Notes under the pieces: generated by a model
What the model was told of the DNA's origin: nothing
What the model saw: the letters and a program-made list of their open reading frames with translations, nothing else
Databases searched by the model: none
NCBI RefSeq assembly: GCF_009377345.1
Contig: NZ_WBSL01000001.1
Coordinates: 310,001 to 374,000, forward strand
DNA from: Deinococcus terrestris
Lineage (GTDB): Bacteria; Deinococcota; Deinococci; Deinococcales; Deinococcaceae
Length of the DNA stretch: 64,000 nt
Reading direction: 5' to 3'
Translations under genes and position numbers: made by a program
In this document: positions 36,479 through 51,427 of the stretch, in pieces
How positions within the stretch are numbered: the first letter of the stretch is position 1
Layout of the letters: the number at the start of each line of letters is the position of its first letter

Positions 36479-37348
36479 TCAGGCGTCCGGCGTGCGCGGC
36501 TGTTCCGCGACCGCGCGGGCCAGCGTGACGATCAGCCGGGTCACGTCCGCGAAGATGAACAGGGCCACGCTCCCCACCCCGCCCGCGATCAGGGTCCAGA
36601 AGCCCTGGAACGCCTGCTCGTTCAGGTACTGCACCGCCGCCAGCCCCACCGCTGCCAGCCCCAGCACGACCGCCAGCACCCGCAGCCGCCCAACGAGCGC
36701 GTGCACCGCATTCGCCCGCTCGGCCAGCATGGGGAGGGCGGCGAGGGGGGCGGTGGGCTTGGCGGGGCGGTCTTGCGCCGACATTAGTTCTCCCGCTCCG
36801 GGTTCTGCGGGAGCGTTGGTGGAAGCGGGAGTCACGGGGACTTCCGCCTGCCTGGCCTCAGACGCGGGTGGCGGCGGAGCTGGGGAGACCGGAACGGGCG
36901 TGGCCGTCACCGTCGTCACCCGGCGGTTGGCCGGGTCTTTCGCGGCCACGCCGGACAGGCTGGAACCGGGGGCGGGCGAAGGCGCGGGGGTGGTCCCGAA
37001 GGTCTTGAAGCCGCCCGCGGCGGGCAGGGGCGCGGACGGGAGGTCCTTGGCGCGGGCCGTCGCGTCGCGGACCTGCGGGAAAAAGGCCTGCACCTCGGCG
37101 GGGTCAAAGCCCAGCAGGCTGGCCGTCAGGGCGGTCCCGGCAGGCGTCTCGACCCTGAGGAGGCCGTCGCCGTCGCTGTGGATGCGGTTGAGGTCGCGCA
37201 GGGTGACCCGGCGGGTGCCGCCCGCGTCCTGATAGATCAGCAGACCTTCCAGCAGCACGAAGAGGGCGTCTTCTTTCTCCAGGGTCGCCAGGGGCGTTCC
37301 GCCGATTCCCAGGCCCCGCAGGGCCGACTGCACTCGCTCGCTCATCAC
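36479..37348 (-). CDS. Hypothetical protein with C-terminal membrane helices
   Basis: A 289-residue protein. Residues 1-110 form a compact N-terminal region of mixed alpha/beta character ([21 protein letters not shown]). A Pro/Ala-rich linker at about 110-190 follows, and two membrane helices lie at about 218-240 and 245-268 ([37 protein letters not shown]). I recognise no family. Start is ATG 37348 or the next codon. A regulatory or anchoring function is possible, but no evidence is available. The gene precedes the DASS transporter on the same strand and may be its partner. Confidence 0.7.
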   Translation of the reverse strand: MMSERVQSALRGLGIGGTPLATLEKEDALFVLLEGLLIYQDAGGTRRVTLRDLNRIHSDGDGLLRVETPAGTALTASLLGFDPAEVQAFFPQVRDATARAKDLPSAPLPAAGGFKTFGTTPAPSPAPGSSLSGVAAKDPANRRVTTVTATPVPVSPAPPPPASEARQAEVPVTPASTNAPAEPGAGELMSAQDRPAKPTAPLAALPMLAERANAVHALVGRLRVLAVVLGLAAVGLAAVQYLNEQAFQGFWTLIAGGVGSVALFIFADVTRLIVTLARAVAEQPRTPDA

Positions 37349-37472
37349 TGTGTCCTCACCTTGCCCGGCAGGATAGCGGCTCCGGGGCGGGAAGCAGGCA
37401 GGCGGCCACGGTTTTAACGCTCCCCTACCCCTTCCTCACCCGCCGCAGGCCCGCCTGCCTCCACACTGACCC

Positions 37473-37733
37473 ATGACCGACAACCGATATGGAGACGCTC
37501 CGCTGGGCCGCAGCGTCGAGGAGATCGAGCAGGAGAGCGGCAACCTGGTCAATTCCTCACTGCCCGGCGAGACGGTCCGCGACAACGACACGGCCGCCGT
37601 GCCCGCCATCGTGAACAGCAACCAGAGTGCCAGCCCCGCCGTGGTCAACCCCGAGAACATGATGGTGAGTGGCGGCGGCGCGGACGACGGCACCGCCCAT
37701 ACCCACCGCGACGGCGGCGAGGAGACGAGCTGA
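37473..37733 (+). CDS. Small acidic, Asn/Ser-rich hydrophilic protein
   Basis: An 86-residue protein from ATG 37473 with no membrane segment or cysteine. It is Asn-, Ser-, Glu- and Gly-rich with a low-complexity C-terminus (VSGGGADDGTAHTHRDGGEE). Only the N-terminal part (LGRSVEEIEQESGN) looks able to form a helix. It stands alone: the divergent hypothetical gene is 124 bp upstream and comM converges from the right. It resembles the 88-residue protein at 33832 only in general composition. I cannot name a function. Confidence 0.6.
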   Translation: MTDNRYGDAPLGRSVEEIEQESGNLVNSSLPGETVRDNDTAAVPAIVNSNQSASPAVVNPENMMVSGGGADDGTAHTHRDGGEETS

Positions 37734-37758
37734 GGGCTCGCCCCCTGCTTGATTCTCC

Positions 37759-37786
37759 CGCCTCCCGGCTCTTGGTCCGGGAGGCG
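37759..37786. terminator. Bidirectional hairpin between the small gene and comM
   Basis: CGCCTCCCGG (37759-37768) pairs exactly with CCGGGAGGCG (37777-37786) around an 8-nt loop. No strong T-run, but position between converging genes fits. Confidence 0.7.
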
Positions 37787-37823
37787 ACTTCATGCCCACG
37801 TCCGTCTCAGGCGGAGCCAGATG

Positions 37824-39322
<1,499 letters not shown>

Positions 39323-39323
<1 letters not shown>

Positions 39324-40201
39324 CAGGCGGGCTCCAGCGGGGGCACGCCTACCAGCCCGACGGTCCCCGGCCCGGCGTGGACCAGCAGGACCGCCGTGAT
39401 CTCGCGAGTGGCCCGCACCCGGACGTTGCGCAGGGCGAGTTCCCCGGCGAGCGTTCGGGCACCCTCCGGATTCCCGGCGTGCAGCACGGTGGCCTCCAAC
39501 CCTTCCGGAAAAGAGCGGGCCAGTTCGCGCAGCGCCGCGTGGAAGCCCCGGATGCGGGCGGCGGCCTCGACCTTTCCGGCCTCCGCACGGATCACCGGGT
39601 GGACGTTGAGGAGTCCCGCCGCCGCTCCCGCCACCCGCGAGAGCCGCCCCCCCGCGACCAGCCAGCGCAGGCTGCCGGGCACGAAGCGCAGGAAGACCCG
39701 GTTCCCGAACCCCGCCAGCCGCCGGGCGACCTCGCCGGGGTCGGCTCCCCCGTCCAGCCAGACCCGCGCCTGACGCACCGCCGCTCCCAGCCCGAGGCTG
39801 AGGGTGCCCGTGTCCACGACCTCCACCTGGCCTCCGAATTCCTGGGCCGCCGTCACCGCCGAGGCGAAGGTGCCGCTGAGGTGAGAAGCCACCGGGAAGC
39901 ACAGCACCCGCTCGGCCCCGGCCTCCAGCGCTTCCGCGTAAGCCTGCCGGAAGTCGCCGGGCACGGCCTGGGACGTGCGGGGCGCCCCGCCCTCCTCCAT
40001 GCGGCGCACCAGGGTCGCCGGGTCCATCACGGGGAGACCGGGGCGGCGCACGGTGCCGGGATCGCTGTACAGGGTTCCGCCCACCTCCAGCGTGAGGCCG
40101 ACCACCGAGACCCGGAGCTCAGCCCACTCGGCGGGAGTCAGGTCGGCCGTGCTGTCGGTCACCAGGGCCACGCGGCGGGGAGCCACATTCGACGGGGTCA
40201 C
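39323..40201 (-). CDS. DegV family fatty-acid-binding protein
   Basis: DegV proteins bind fatty acids; in some species they hand acyl groups to the phosphate acyltransferase of the FakA/FakB system. The 292-residue product has the family motifs [13 protein letters not shown] near residue 14, TSQAVPGDF near 76, and the [10 protein letters not shown] helix near 105, with the GRLSRVAG segment near 185 that usually lines the pocket. Size and fold fit. It lies 78 bp after tatA on the same strand and overlaps comM by 4 bp. No fakA-like gene is in the window. Confidence 0.87.
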
Positions 40202-40219
40202 GCGGCCAATCTAGCAGCC

Positions 40220-40266
40220 GAGCCCCGGCTGCCCACCCCGCGTTTGGGGGTGGGCGGCCGGGGCTC
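40220..40266 (-). terminator. Terminator between tatA and degV
   Basis: A long stem of about 20 bp, GAGCCCCGGC-TGCCCACCCC (40220-40239) with GGGGTGGGCGGCCGGGGCTC (40247-40266), with one bulge. It lies just after the tatA stop, so it should end the tatA message. Confidence 0.75.
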
Positions 40267-40279
40267 GCTGGGGGGAAGC

Positions 40280-40588
40280 TCAGGGGCGGGGGGGCAGCAC
40301 GTCGGAGGCGGGGCGGGGCGCGGCCTCGGCGGGGGGCGCGACCGGGGGCACCACCGCCTGCGCGACCACGGTCTGGACCGGGGCAGGCTGCACTGGGGCG
40401 GGGCCAGCGGCGGGCGGGGTTTCGCGCAGGCTGCCCTCCAGCTCTTCCTTGAGGCCCTGGGTGCTGCGGCGGAACTCGCGGATGCCCGAACCCAGGCTCT
40501 TGCCGAGTTCGGGAAGTTTCTTGGGGCCGAACACCAGCAGGGCGATCACCAGAATGACCAGGAGTTCAGCGGGTCCGATATTGGGCAT
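40280..40588 (-). CDS. tatA: Sec-independent translocase subunit TatA
   Basis: TatA forms the pore of the twin-arginine export system. The 102-residue product has the hallmark layout: short N-terminus, single membrane helix (residues 7-22, [16 protein letters not shown]), the PKK hinge, an amphipathic helix ([20 protein letters not shown]) and a long Pro/Ala-rich tail (about 60 residues), which is longer than usual. The FGPKKLPE signature is well conserved. Transcription probably stops at a strong hairpin after the gene. No tatC is nearby. A GGAGG precedes the ATG, and TACACT at 40613-40608 could be its -10. Confidence 0.93.
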   Translation of the reverse strand: MPNIGPAELLVILVIALLVFGPKKLPELGKSLGSGIREFRRSTQGLKEELEGSLRETPPAAGPAPVQPAPVQTVVAQAVVPPVAPPAEAAPRPASDVLPPRP

Positions 40589-40668
40589 AGGACGACCTCC
40601 AGCGGCCAGTGTACGCTGGGCCGGTTAAGGCAAACGTCATAGGGACGGGGTTGACCGGTGGACGTAAG

Positions 40669-42606
<1,938 letters not shown>

Positions 42607-42614
42607 CAGGGGGA

Positions 42615-42620
42615 AGCATA
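42615..42620 (-). promoter_or_regulatory. -10 box for leaderless kinase transcript
   Basis: Minus-strand TATGCT (42620-42615) ends 8 nt before ATG 42606. No clear -35 is visible. Confidence 0.38.
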
Positions 42621-42773
42621 GCGGAGGGCGGGGGGGGAACTCCTTAACCCCGCCGTCCGCTTCGCGGCCTGCTCCTCAGTAAAGCCTCCAGAGCCCACGG
42701 AGGGCAGGTGCCCTGAAGAGGCGGGCTCGCGCTGCGAAGCAGAGAGGGTATCCGGGAGTTCCGCGCGGCACAC

Positions 42774-44015
<1,242 letters not shown>

Positions 44016-44096
44016 GGCAGGCCTCCTGCGGGTCCAGAGGGGACGGAGCGAGAAATGTCGCGCTCAGTCTAGCCGCCCCGCTGGGAGGAGCCGACT

Positions 44097-45020
44097 TTAG
44101 AGGACCTCCACGTCCAGGTGCCGGGCCAGGGCCGCCGCCGTTTCCTCCGGCCCGCCGACCTCCGCGCCAAGCTGCGTCCGTATCCAGGTGAGCTGCCGCC
44201 GGGCGTAGCGCCGAGTGGCGAGGGTAATGCGGGCGGCGGCCTCCTCCGGGGTCAACTCGGCCCGCGCTGCCGCGAGCGCTTCCGGGTAGCCCAGCGCCTG
44301 CCAGACGGTGGGGCGCGGGCCGGTGTCCGGCGGCACCTGTTCGGCCAGCCACGCCGCTTCCTCCGGCCAGCCTCCCGCGAGCATCTCCTCCACCCGCCCC
44401 GCGATGCGGGCTTCCAGCTCTGGCCAGGGGCGGGTGAAGGCGAACACCTGATAGGCAAAGCGCGGCGGGCTGTACCCGAACTCGCCCGGAAAGCGCCCGG
44501 TGCGGCGGTAGACCTCCAGCGCCCGGACCACCCGGCGCGGGTTGCCCTGCATCCGCCCGGCCTCCTGGGGGCTGACGCGGGCGATCTCGGCCAGCAGCGC
44601 CTCCAGGCCACGCTCGGCCAACTCGCCCTCCACCTCGGCCTGCACCGCGCGGTCGGCGGGCGGGGTCAGGGGCAAGCCGCGCCGCAGGGCGGAGAGGTAG
44701 AAGCCCGTGCCCCCCACGACCAGCGGCACCCGGCCCCGCGCCTGGATGTCCGCGACCGCCGCCTCCGCTTCCCGCACGTAGCGGGCCACGTCGTAGCTCT
44801 CGGTCACGTCGGCCACGTCGAGAAGGTGGTGGGGCACGGCGGCCCGGTCCGCGGCCCCCGGCTTGGCGGTGCCGATATCCAGCCCCCGGTAGACGGTGAA
44901 GGCGTCGGCGGCCACGACCTCGGCCGGGCGGGGGACCGCGAGCGCGAGGGCCAGGGCGCTTTTCCCCGCCGCGGTGGGGGCGGTGAGAATGGGGACGGCA
45001 AAGGGCGGGGCGGACGTCAC
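44097..45020 (-). CDS. miaA: tRNA dimethylallyltransferase
   Basis: Adds a dimethylallyl group to A37 of tRNAs reading codons that begin with U. The 307-residue product has the P-loop APTAAGKSALAL near residue 13 (family motif GPTASGKT), DAFTVYRGLDIGTAKP near 39, the VVGGTGFYLSALRRGL motif near 100, and NPRRVVRALEVYRRTG near 160. Start GTG 45020 is in line with the length of the family. Its neighbour hsp20 is divergent. No hfq is adjacent, unlike the layout in proteobacteria. Confidence 0.93.
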   Translation of the reverse strand: MTSAPPFAVPILTAPTAAGKSALALALAVPRPAEVVAADAFTVYRGLDIGTAKPGAADRAAVPHHLLDVADVTESYDVARYVREAEAAVADIQARGRVPLVVGGTGFYLSALRRGLPLTPPADRAVQAEVEGELAERGLEALLAEIARVSPQEAGRMQGNPRRVVRALEVYRRTGRFPGEFGYSPPRFAYQVFAFTRPWPELEARIAGRVEEMLAGGWPEEAAWLAEQVPPDTGPRPTVWQALGYPEALAAARAELTPEEAAARITLATRRYARRQLTWIRTQLGAEVGGPEETAAALARHLDVEVL

Positions 45021-45110
45021 AGTGCTTCTCGCTTCGCTCGGGTTCGTCGACGACTCACCGCACAGGGTTTCACACGCGCGAGTTTACGGCCCGGTGCTAC
45101 CGTGGGAGGC

Positions 45111-45500
45111 ATGAACGAACCCGTCCTCGCCCGGTTGCAACAGCTGATGACCCTGCGGGAGGAGGTCGAGACGCTGGGCACCCTGGGCAGCCCCTGGACC
45201 CCGCCCGCCGACTGGGTGGACGAGGACACCCACCTGCGGCTGTTGCTCGACGTGCCCGGCGTGGACCCGGAGAGCCTGGAGATGCACGAAGAGGGCGGGG
45301 CCGTGACCGTCGCGGGCCGCCGCGAGGTCCCTGCCCGGCTGCTGCACGGCGAGCGCCCCGGCGGAGCCTTCAGCCGCACCCTGCCCTTTCCGGAGGCCAC
45401 CGTGCCCAACTCAGGCGAGGCCCAGCTCGCGGCGGGCGTCCTGAACGTGCGCTTCGAGAAGCGCCACCCGACGATCGACGTGAGATCGGAACAGGGGTAA
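45111..45500 (+). CDS. Small heat-shock protein (Hsp20 family)
   Basis: ATP-independent chaperone of 129 residues from ATG 45111, which follows GGGAGGC. The alpha-crystallin domain spans about residues 35-125, with LRLLLDVPGVDPESLEMH, the short TVAGRRE strand and the closing AAGVLNVRFEK strand, corresponding to the usual A-x-x-x-G-V-L-x-V motif. The N-terminus is short (about 30 residues) and no clear I-x-I/V tail is present, so oligomerisation may be limited. The frame runs open far upstream, but that part is antisense to miaA and was rejected. Confidence 0.9.
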   Translation: MNEPVLARLQQLMTLREEVETLGTLGSPWTPPADWVDEDTHLRLLLDVPGVDPESLEMHEEGGAVTVAGRREVPARLLHGERPGGAFSRTLPFPEATVPNSGEAQLAAGVLNVRFEKRHPTIDVRSEQG

Positions 45501-45576
45501 GGATGCTGTTCTTCGCCGTTCTGGACGATGTTTTCCCCCCTTTTCGCGAGCCCTAAGCGCAATGCCAGGAGGTTGA

Positions 45577-45681
45577 GCGGGGCTGCGCTGGGGACAGGTC
45601 GGAACGATGGTGGGCTTGCGGCTGAAGGTGGCCCTGAACGTTCTGGCCCACACCCTCAAATTCATTGACCTCAACCCATGA
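45577..45681 (+). pseudogene. Transposase C-terminal fragment
   Basis: After an in-frame TGA at 45574-45576, 34 codons read through [19 protein letters not shown] and a short tail ending LKFIDLNP at the stop 45679-45681. The [16 protein letters not shown] pattern is like the last helix of several IS transposases. No terminal inverted repeats or upstream catalytic residues are visible, so it is only a short remnant in the gap between hsp20 and the MFS gene (45501-45713). IS family not assigned. Confidence 0.5.
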
Positions 45682-45713
45682 CGTGCGGCTTGTCAATCCC
45701 TCTGCGCGGTGTA

Positions 45714-47021
<1,308 letters not shown>

Positions 47022-47110
47022 CTCCCCAGCATAGGCCCCCCGAAAGGGGGGCGTTCCGCCCGAGAAGACACCTCCGACCTTCCTGACCGCCACCTGATCC
47101 GATGAAGGCT

Positions 47111-47139
47111 TTGCAAATGTGACCTCTGTCTGGTACAGT
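47111..47139 (+). promoter_or_regulatory. Promoter of the LysM/NlpC gene
   Basis: TTGCAA (47111-47116) and TACAGT (47134-47139) are 17 bp apart, a good vegetative-type promoter. The start codon is about 100 nt downstream, so a leader of moderate length is expected. Confidence 0.6.
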
Positions 47140-47244
47140 GCGCCTGTTTCAAATTTCTTCGGGCGGTTCTCATGCTCGCCCCATTCAGTCCGCGCCTTGC
47201 TGACTGCGCCGCCTTACTGTCTTTCGCGCCCTGTGAGCCTCCCC

Positions 47245-48198
47245 ATGCCTGCACCTGCCCTGCCTGCATCGCGCCTGCCCGCCGTTCGCGCCGCCCTAGT
47301 GTTCGCTACCCTGAGCCTGTCCGGGGGCCTCGCTCCGGCGCTCGCCGCCACCACCAACACCACCTCCGCCAGCCCGGTAAGCCCAGCGCTTCCGGGCAGC
47401 GCCATTTCTGGCGGCGTAGTGACGGTGCAAAAGGGCGACACGGCCTACAGCCTCGCGCGGGCGCACGGCCTGAAGGTGGATGAGTTGCTGGCACTGAACG
47501 GGCTGAACACCCCGGACCTTCAGGTCGGTCAGGTGCTGCGGGTGCGGGCGGCTGCCGCGTCGCACACGGTGCAGCCCAAGGAAACGCTGTACGGCATCTC
47601 CCGGCAGTATGGCCTGAGCGTGGACGCGCTGCTGGCGGCGAATCATCTGCCCCCAGCGGCGGTGTTGGAAATCGGGCAGGTTCTCCAGATTCCGGGTGCC
47701 GCTCCGGTGGCCGCGCCGCGCGTGCTGGCGCAGTCGCTGCCCGTGCTTCCCGCTCCTGCTGCGTTCCCCAGCGTTCCTGCCAGCCCTTCTGCGACCGATG
47801 ACGACTGGCGCGGCACGGCGATGGCGCTGCTGGGGGTGCCCTACGTTTACGGCGGCACCAGCCGCAGCGGGCTGGATTGCAGCGGGTTCGTGCTGCAGGT
47901 GTTTGCGCCGCTGGGCATGGATCTGCCGCGCACCAGCGCTGCCCAGGCGCGGGTTGGCCAGCCGGTCGAGGTTGGGGACCTCCAGGCCGGGGACCTCGTC
48001 TTTTTCGACACGGTCGGGCGCGGCGAGGTCACCCACGTGGGCATCTACCTGGGCGAGAACCAGTTTGTCAACGCCAATTCCTACCGCAAGCAGGTCGCGG
48101 TCGACCGCTTGCAGGGTGACCCCTACTGGGAACCCAAGCTGATGGGCGCCCGCCGGGTGCTGCCGCCCTTGATGTACGGCTCGGCCCGCGCCCGTTGA
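47245..48198 (+). CDS. LysM-NlpC/P60 cell-wall hydrolase
   Basis: Exported peptidoglycan endopeptidase of 317 residues from ATG 47245 (GTG 47233 is an alternative). A signal peptide ends near residue 36. Two LysM repeats at about 54-100 (TVQKGDTAYSLARAHGLKV) and 105-150 (TVQPKETLYGISRQYGLSV) should bind glycan. After a Pro/Ala linker, the NlpC/P60 domain (about 190-310) has catalytic Cys in SGLDCSGFV, His in EVTHVGIYLG, and the third residue near NANSYRK. It probably splits cell-wall cross-bridges in growth or division. A strong terminator follows. Confidence 0.93.
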   Translation: MPAPALPASRLPAVRAALVFATLSLSGGLAPALAATTNTTSASPVSPALPGSAISGGVVTVQKGDTAYSLARAHGLKVDELLALNGLNTPDLQVGQVLRVRAAAASHTVQPKETLYGISRQYGLSVDALLAANHLPPAAVLEIGQVLQIPGAAPVAAPRVLAQSLPVLPAPAAFPSVPASPSATDDDWRGTAMALLGVPYVYGGTSRSGLDCSGFVLQVFAPLGMDLPRTSAAQARVGQPVEVGDLQAGDLVFFDTVGRGEVTHVGIYLGENQFVNANSYRKQVAVDRLQGDPYWEPKLMGARRVLPPLMYGSARAR

Positions 48199-48218
48199 CG
48201 GGCGGGAAGCACGGCACC

Positions 48219-48253
48219 AGCCCCTGGAGAGCTCCCAGGGGCTCCGCTTTTTT
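48219..48253 (+). terminator. Terminator of the LysM/NlpC gene
   Basis: AGCCCCTGG (48219-48227) pairs perfectly with CCAGGGGCT (48235-48243), followed by CCGC and a T-run (48248-48253). Confidence 0.9.
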
Positions 48254-48666
48254 GTTTGCCCCGCCAGTGCCTCCTACCCGAAGGAGCCGAGGAGGCTGCC
48301 TTCGGCCTGAATGGGGTGTTCTCAATGGTGGGGACGATTCTGGTGCTGCACCCTCCCAGCGTGGCGCGATCAGAGAACCGCAGGGAGAACGCAAAAAGGC
48401 CTTCCACCCTCGCCGGGAACTGACACAGCTCCGCAGGAGAGGAGGGAAGGCGGCACCGCCGTTCCAGCACGGTGAATCCCGGAGAGTTATGAAGCTGTCC
48501 GCGCCGTTGGTCATAGGGACTCGGGAGCATCCGTTGCGGCAGTCCGCTTCGCGGCGGCGCTTCCCCGCCTCTCCGTCACCCCTGTTCCTGCTCTCCCTGC
48601 TGGCGCCGCTCGACGAGTTCAGTCGGGACTTACCGTTCTGCCCTCCCTGTTCAGGTGGGAGCTGTG
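48254..48666. other. 413-bp gap without recognisable gene
   Basis: Neither strand shows a convincing coding frame. GCCTCCT at 48268 and AGGAGGC at 48290 form a hairpin. GTCCGCTTCGCGGC at 48542-48555 also occurs at 42655-42668. No riboswitch or RNA motif I know is visible. It could hold decayed sequence or an uncharacterised RNA. Confidence 0.5.
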
Positions 48667-48894
48667 CTAAACCTTATCGTCGGCCACGTTCTCATCGGCC
48701 AGCAGGTTGCGGTACTCGTCGACATGTTCGCCCTCGCCGAGTTCTCGGGCGATCCGCTCGATGGCGAGACGGACGACTTCGCTCTTGCTGATCAGGCGCT
48801 CGGGGCTGGAGAGTTCGTAGGCCGTGCGGGTGAGCAGGGCGTCCTGCTCCTCGCTGATCACGACTTGGAGGCGTTTGCGTTCCTTTTTGGGCAT
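48667..48894 (-). CDS. Ribbon-helix-helix regulator
   Basis: A 75-residue protein from ATG 48894. Basic N-terminus (MPKKERKRLQVVISEEQ) contributes the beta ribbon, followed by two helices (DALLTRTAYELSSPERLISKSEVVRLAIERIARELG), which is the MetJ/Arc ribbon-helix-helix pattern. The C-terminal part (about 20 residues) is acidic. Such proteins are repressors or antitoxins; no toxin gene is adjacent, so a stand-alone regulator is more likely. Divergent from murA with 239 bp between, which could contain its operator. Upstream in-frame starts to 49053 are not supported. Confidence 0.72.
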   Translation of the reverse strand: MPKKERKRLQVVISEEQDALLTRTAYELSSPERLISKSEVVRLAIERIARELGEGEHVDEYRNLLADENVADDKV

Positions 48895-49043
48895 GGTCCT
48901 CTTCTGTCCTCTCCACCGGGTCCGCGCCCGGCCACGGGCTCGGGCGGAAGTGTGCGCGGGCAGCGTAGCACGCATGATAAGACACCTCAACATCATCCGC
49001 CCTGGAGATACAGGTGGCGTAGACGTCCCGAGAGCATCATGTG

Positions 49044-49049
49044 TAAGAT
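49044..49049 (+). promoter_or_regulatory. Candidate -10 for murA
   Basis: TAAGAT inside TGTAAGATGC, an extended -10, overlapping the inverted repeat GCATC-n8-GATGC, 85 bp before murA. No -35 is evident, so it is tentative. Confidence 0.3.
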
Positions 49050-49133
49050 GCACCCGTCTTCCGGCGTTTTGCCGGATCTGCTGCCCATACCGACCTCCGG
49101 GCTCCCGCGCCCGTGCCCGAAAGGAATGACCTC

Positions 49134-50417
<1,284 letters not shown>

Positions 50418-50429
50418 GCCAGAAGCAGG

Positions 50430-50466
50430 AACGGCGCCCACCTCGCGGTTGCGGGTGGGCGCCGTT
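50430..50466. terminator. Bidirectional terminator between murA and the aldo/keto reductase
   Basis: AACGGCGCCCACC (50430-50442) and GGTGGGCGCCGTT (50454-50466) form a perfect 13-bp stem with an 11-nt loop, between converging genes. Confidence 0.88.
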
Positions 50467-50499
50467 CTCTGGGTCTCTGTTGGACTCTGACCGCTCCCG

Positions 50500-51381
50500 C
50501 TAGACCTCCCCGCCCCACTCGCCGCCGTGTTCTGTCCAGGCCGCCCCGATCTGTGCCAGAAGGTCAGCGGGCAAGGGGCCGCGCTCGACGATGGCGGCGT
50601 TGCGTTCCAGATTCTCCACACGCGCTGTGCCCACGATGGCGCTGGACACTCCAGGCGCGAAGGCTGAGAAGCGTAGGGCGAATTCATCCCACTCCAACCC
50701 GCCGGGATCCAGGCGCAGCGCCCGCAGCCGCTCCCAGTAGACCTCGGCGTACTGGCCGACCGGGCGCTCGGTGAACTGCCACGCGGCGTTGGCGATGGGC
50801 CGTTTGGCAATCACCCCCAGGCCCCGCGCCGCCGCTTCCGGCAGGACGTGGTGGAGGCTCCACTGGTCGGCCACATTTACGCTCGTCTCGACGCTCCCGA
50901 AGCGTCCGGACTCCGCTACCCACGCCAGCGCCTCGTTCTCGCCACTGTAGGCCGCCACCCGGATCAAACCTGCCTCCCGCGCCCGGTCGAGTTCGGCCAG
51001 TAGGTCCTCGCGCCGCAGGGTGCCCAGCGGGCACGAGTGCAGGTGAAAGAGGTCGATCCGGTCGGTCCGCATCGTCCGTAAGGCCCGCTCGATGCCGTGG
51101 CGGATGGCTCCTGGCGTCCAGTCCTCCACGCCTTCCACCCCGTAGCCGCCCTTGGTGCTCAGGACGAACTCGTCCCGTCGCCCGGCGAGGTGGCGCCCGA
51201 CGCGCTCCTCGCTCAGGCCATAGCCCCGCGCGGTGTCGATCAGGGTGACGCCGAGGTCGAGCGCCCGGTTCAGGAGGCGACCGGCCTCCCGGTCATCCAA
51301 ACTCTCCGCGCCGACCTGCCCTGCTCCCAGCCCCAGGACGCTAACTCGGAGGCCCGTCTTGCCAAACTCGCGCTGCTTCAT
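50500..51381 (-). CDS. Aldo/keto reductase
   Basis: NADPH-dependent oxidoreductase on a TIM barrel, 293 residues from ATG 51381. Conserved tetrad: DTARGYGLSEERVG near residue 49 (Asp, Tyr), Lys in LSTKGGYG, and His in FHLHSC; the C-terminal part has the NADPH-binding SSAIVGTARVENL motif. Family sequence is more like the broad aldo/keto group of general detoxifying enzymes than a pathway-specific one. Substrate is unknown. It is followed on the same strand by no operon partner; the ABC exporter on the minus strand lies 46 bp upstream. Confidence 0.9.
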   Translation of the reverse strand: MKQREFGKTGLRVSVLGLGAGQVGAESLDDREAGRLLNRALDLGVTLIDTARGYGLSEERVGRHLAGRRDEFVLSTKGGYGVEGVEDWTPGAIRHGIERALRTMRTDRIDLFHLHSCPLGTLRREDLLAELDRAREAGLIRVAAYSGENEALAWVAESGRFGSVETSVNVADQWSLHHVLPEAAARGLGVIAKRPIANAAWQFTERPVGQYAEVYWERLRALRLDPGGLEWDEFALRFSAFAPGVSSAIVGTARVENLERNAAIVERGPLPADLLAQIGAAWTEHGGEWGGEV

Positions 51382-51427
51382 GCAGCGGAGCATATGCTGA
51401 TGGCGGGCTTCGCGCCGCCCTTGACCG

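Noticed and set aside
48254..48666. Possible riboswitch (fluoride or similar) after the LysM gene
   Set aside because: CTCCTAC-like piece is present but the rest of the fluoride aptamer is not, and no target gene follows on that strand.
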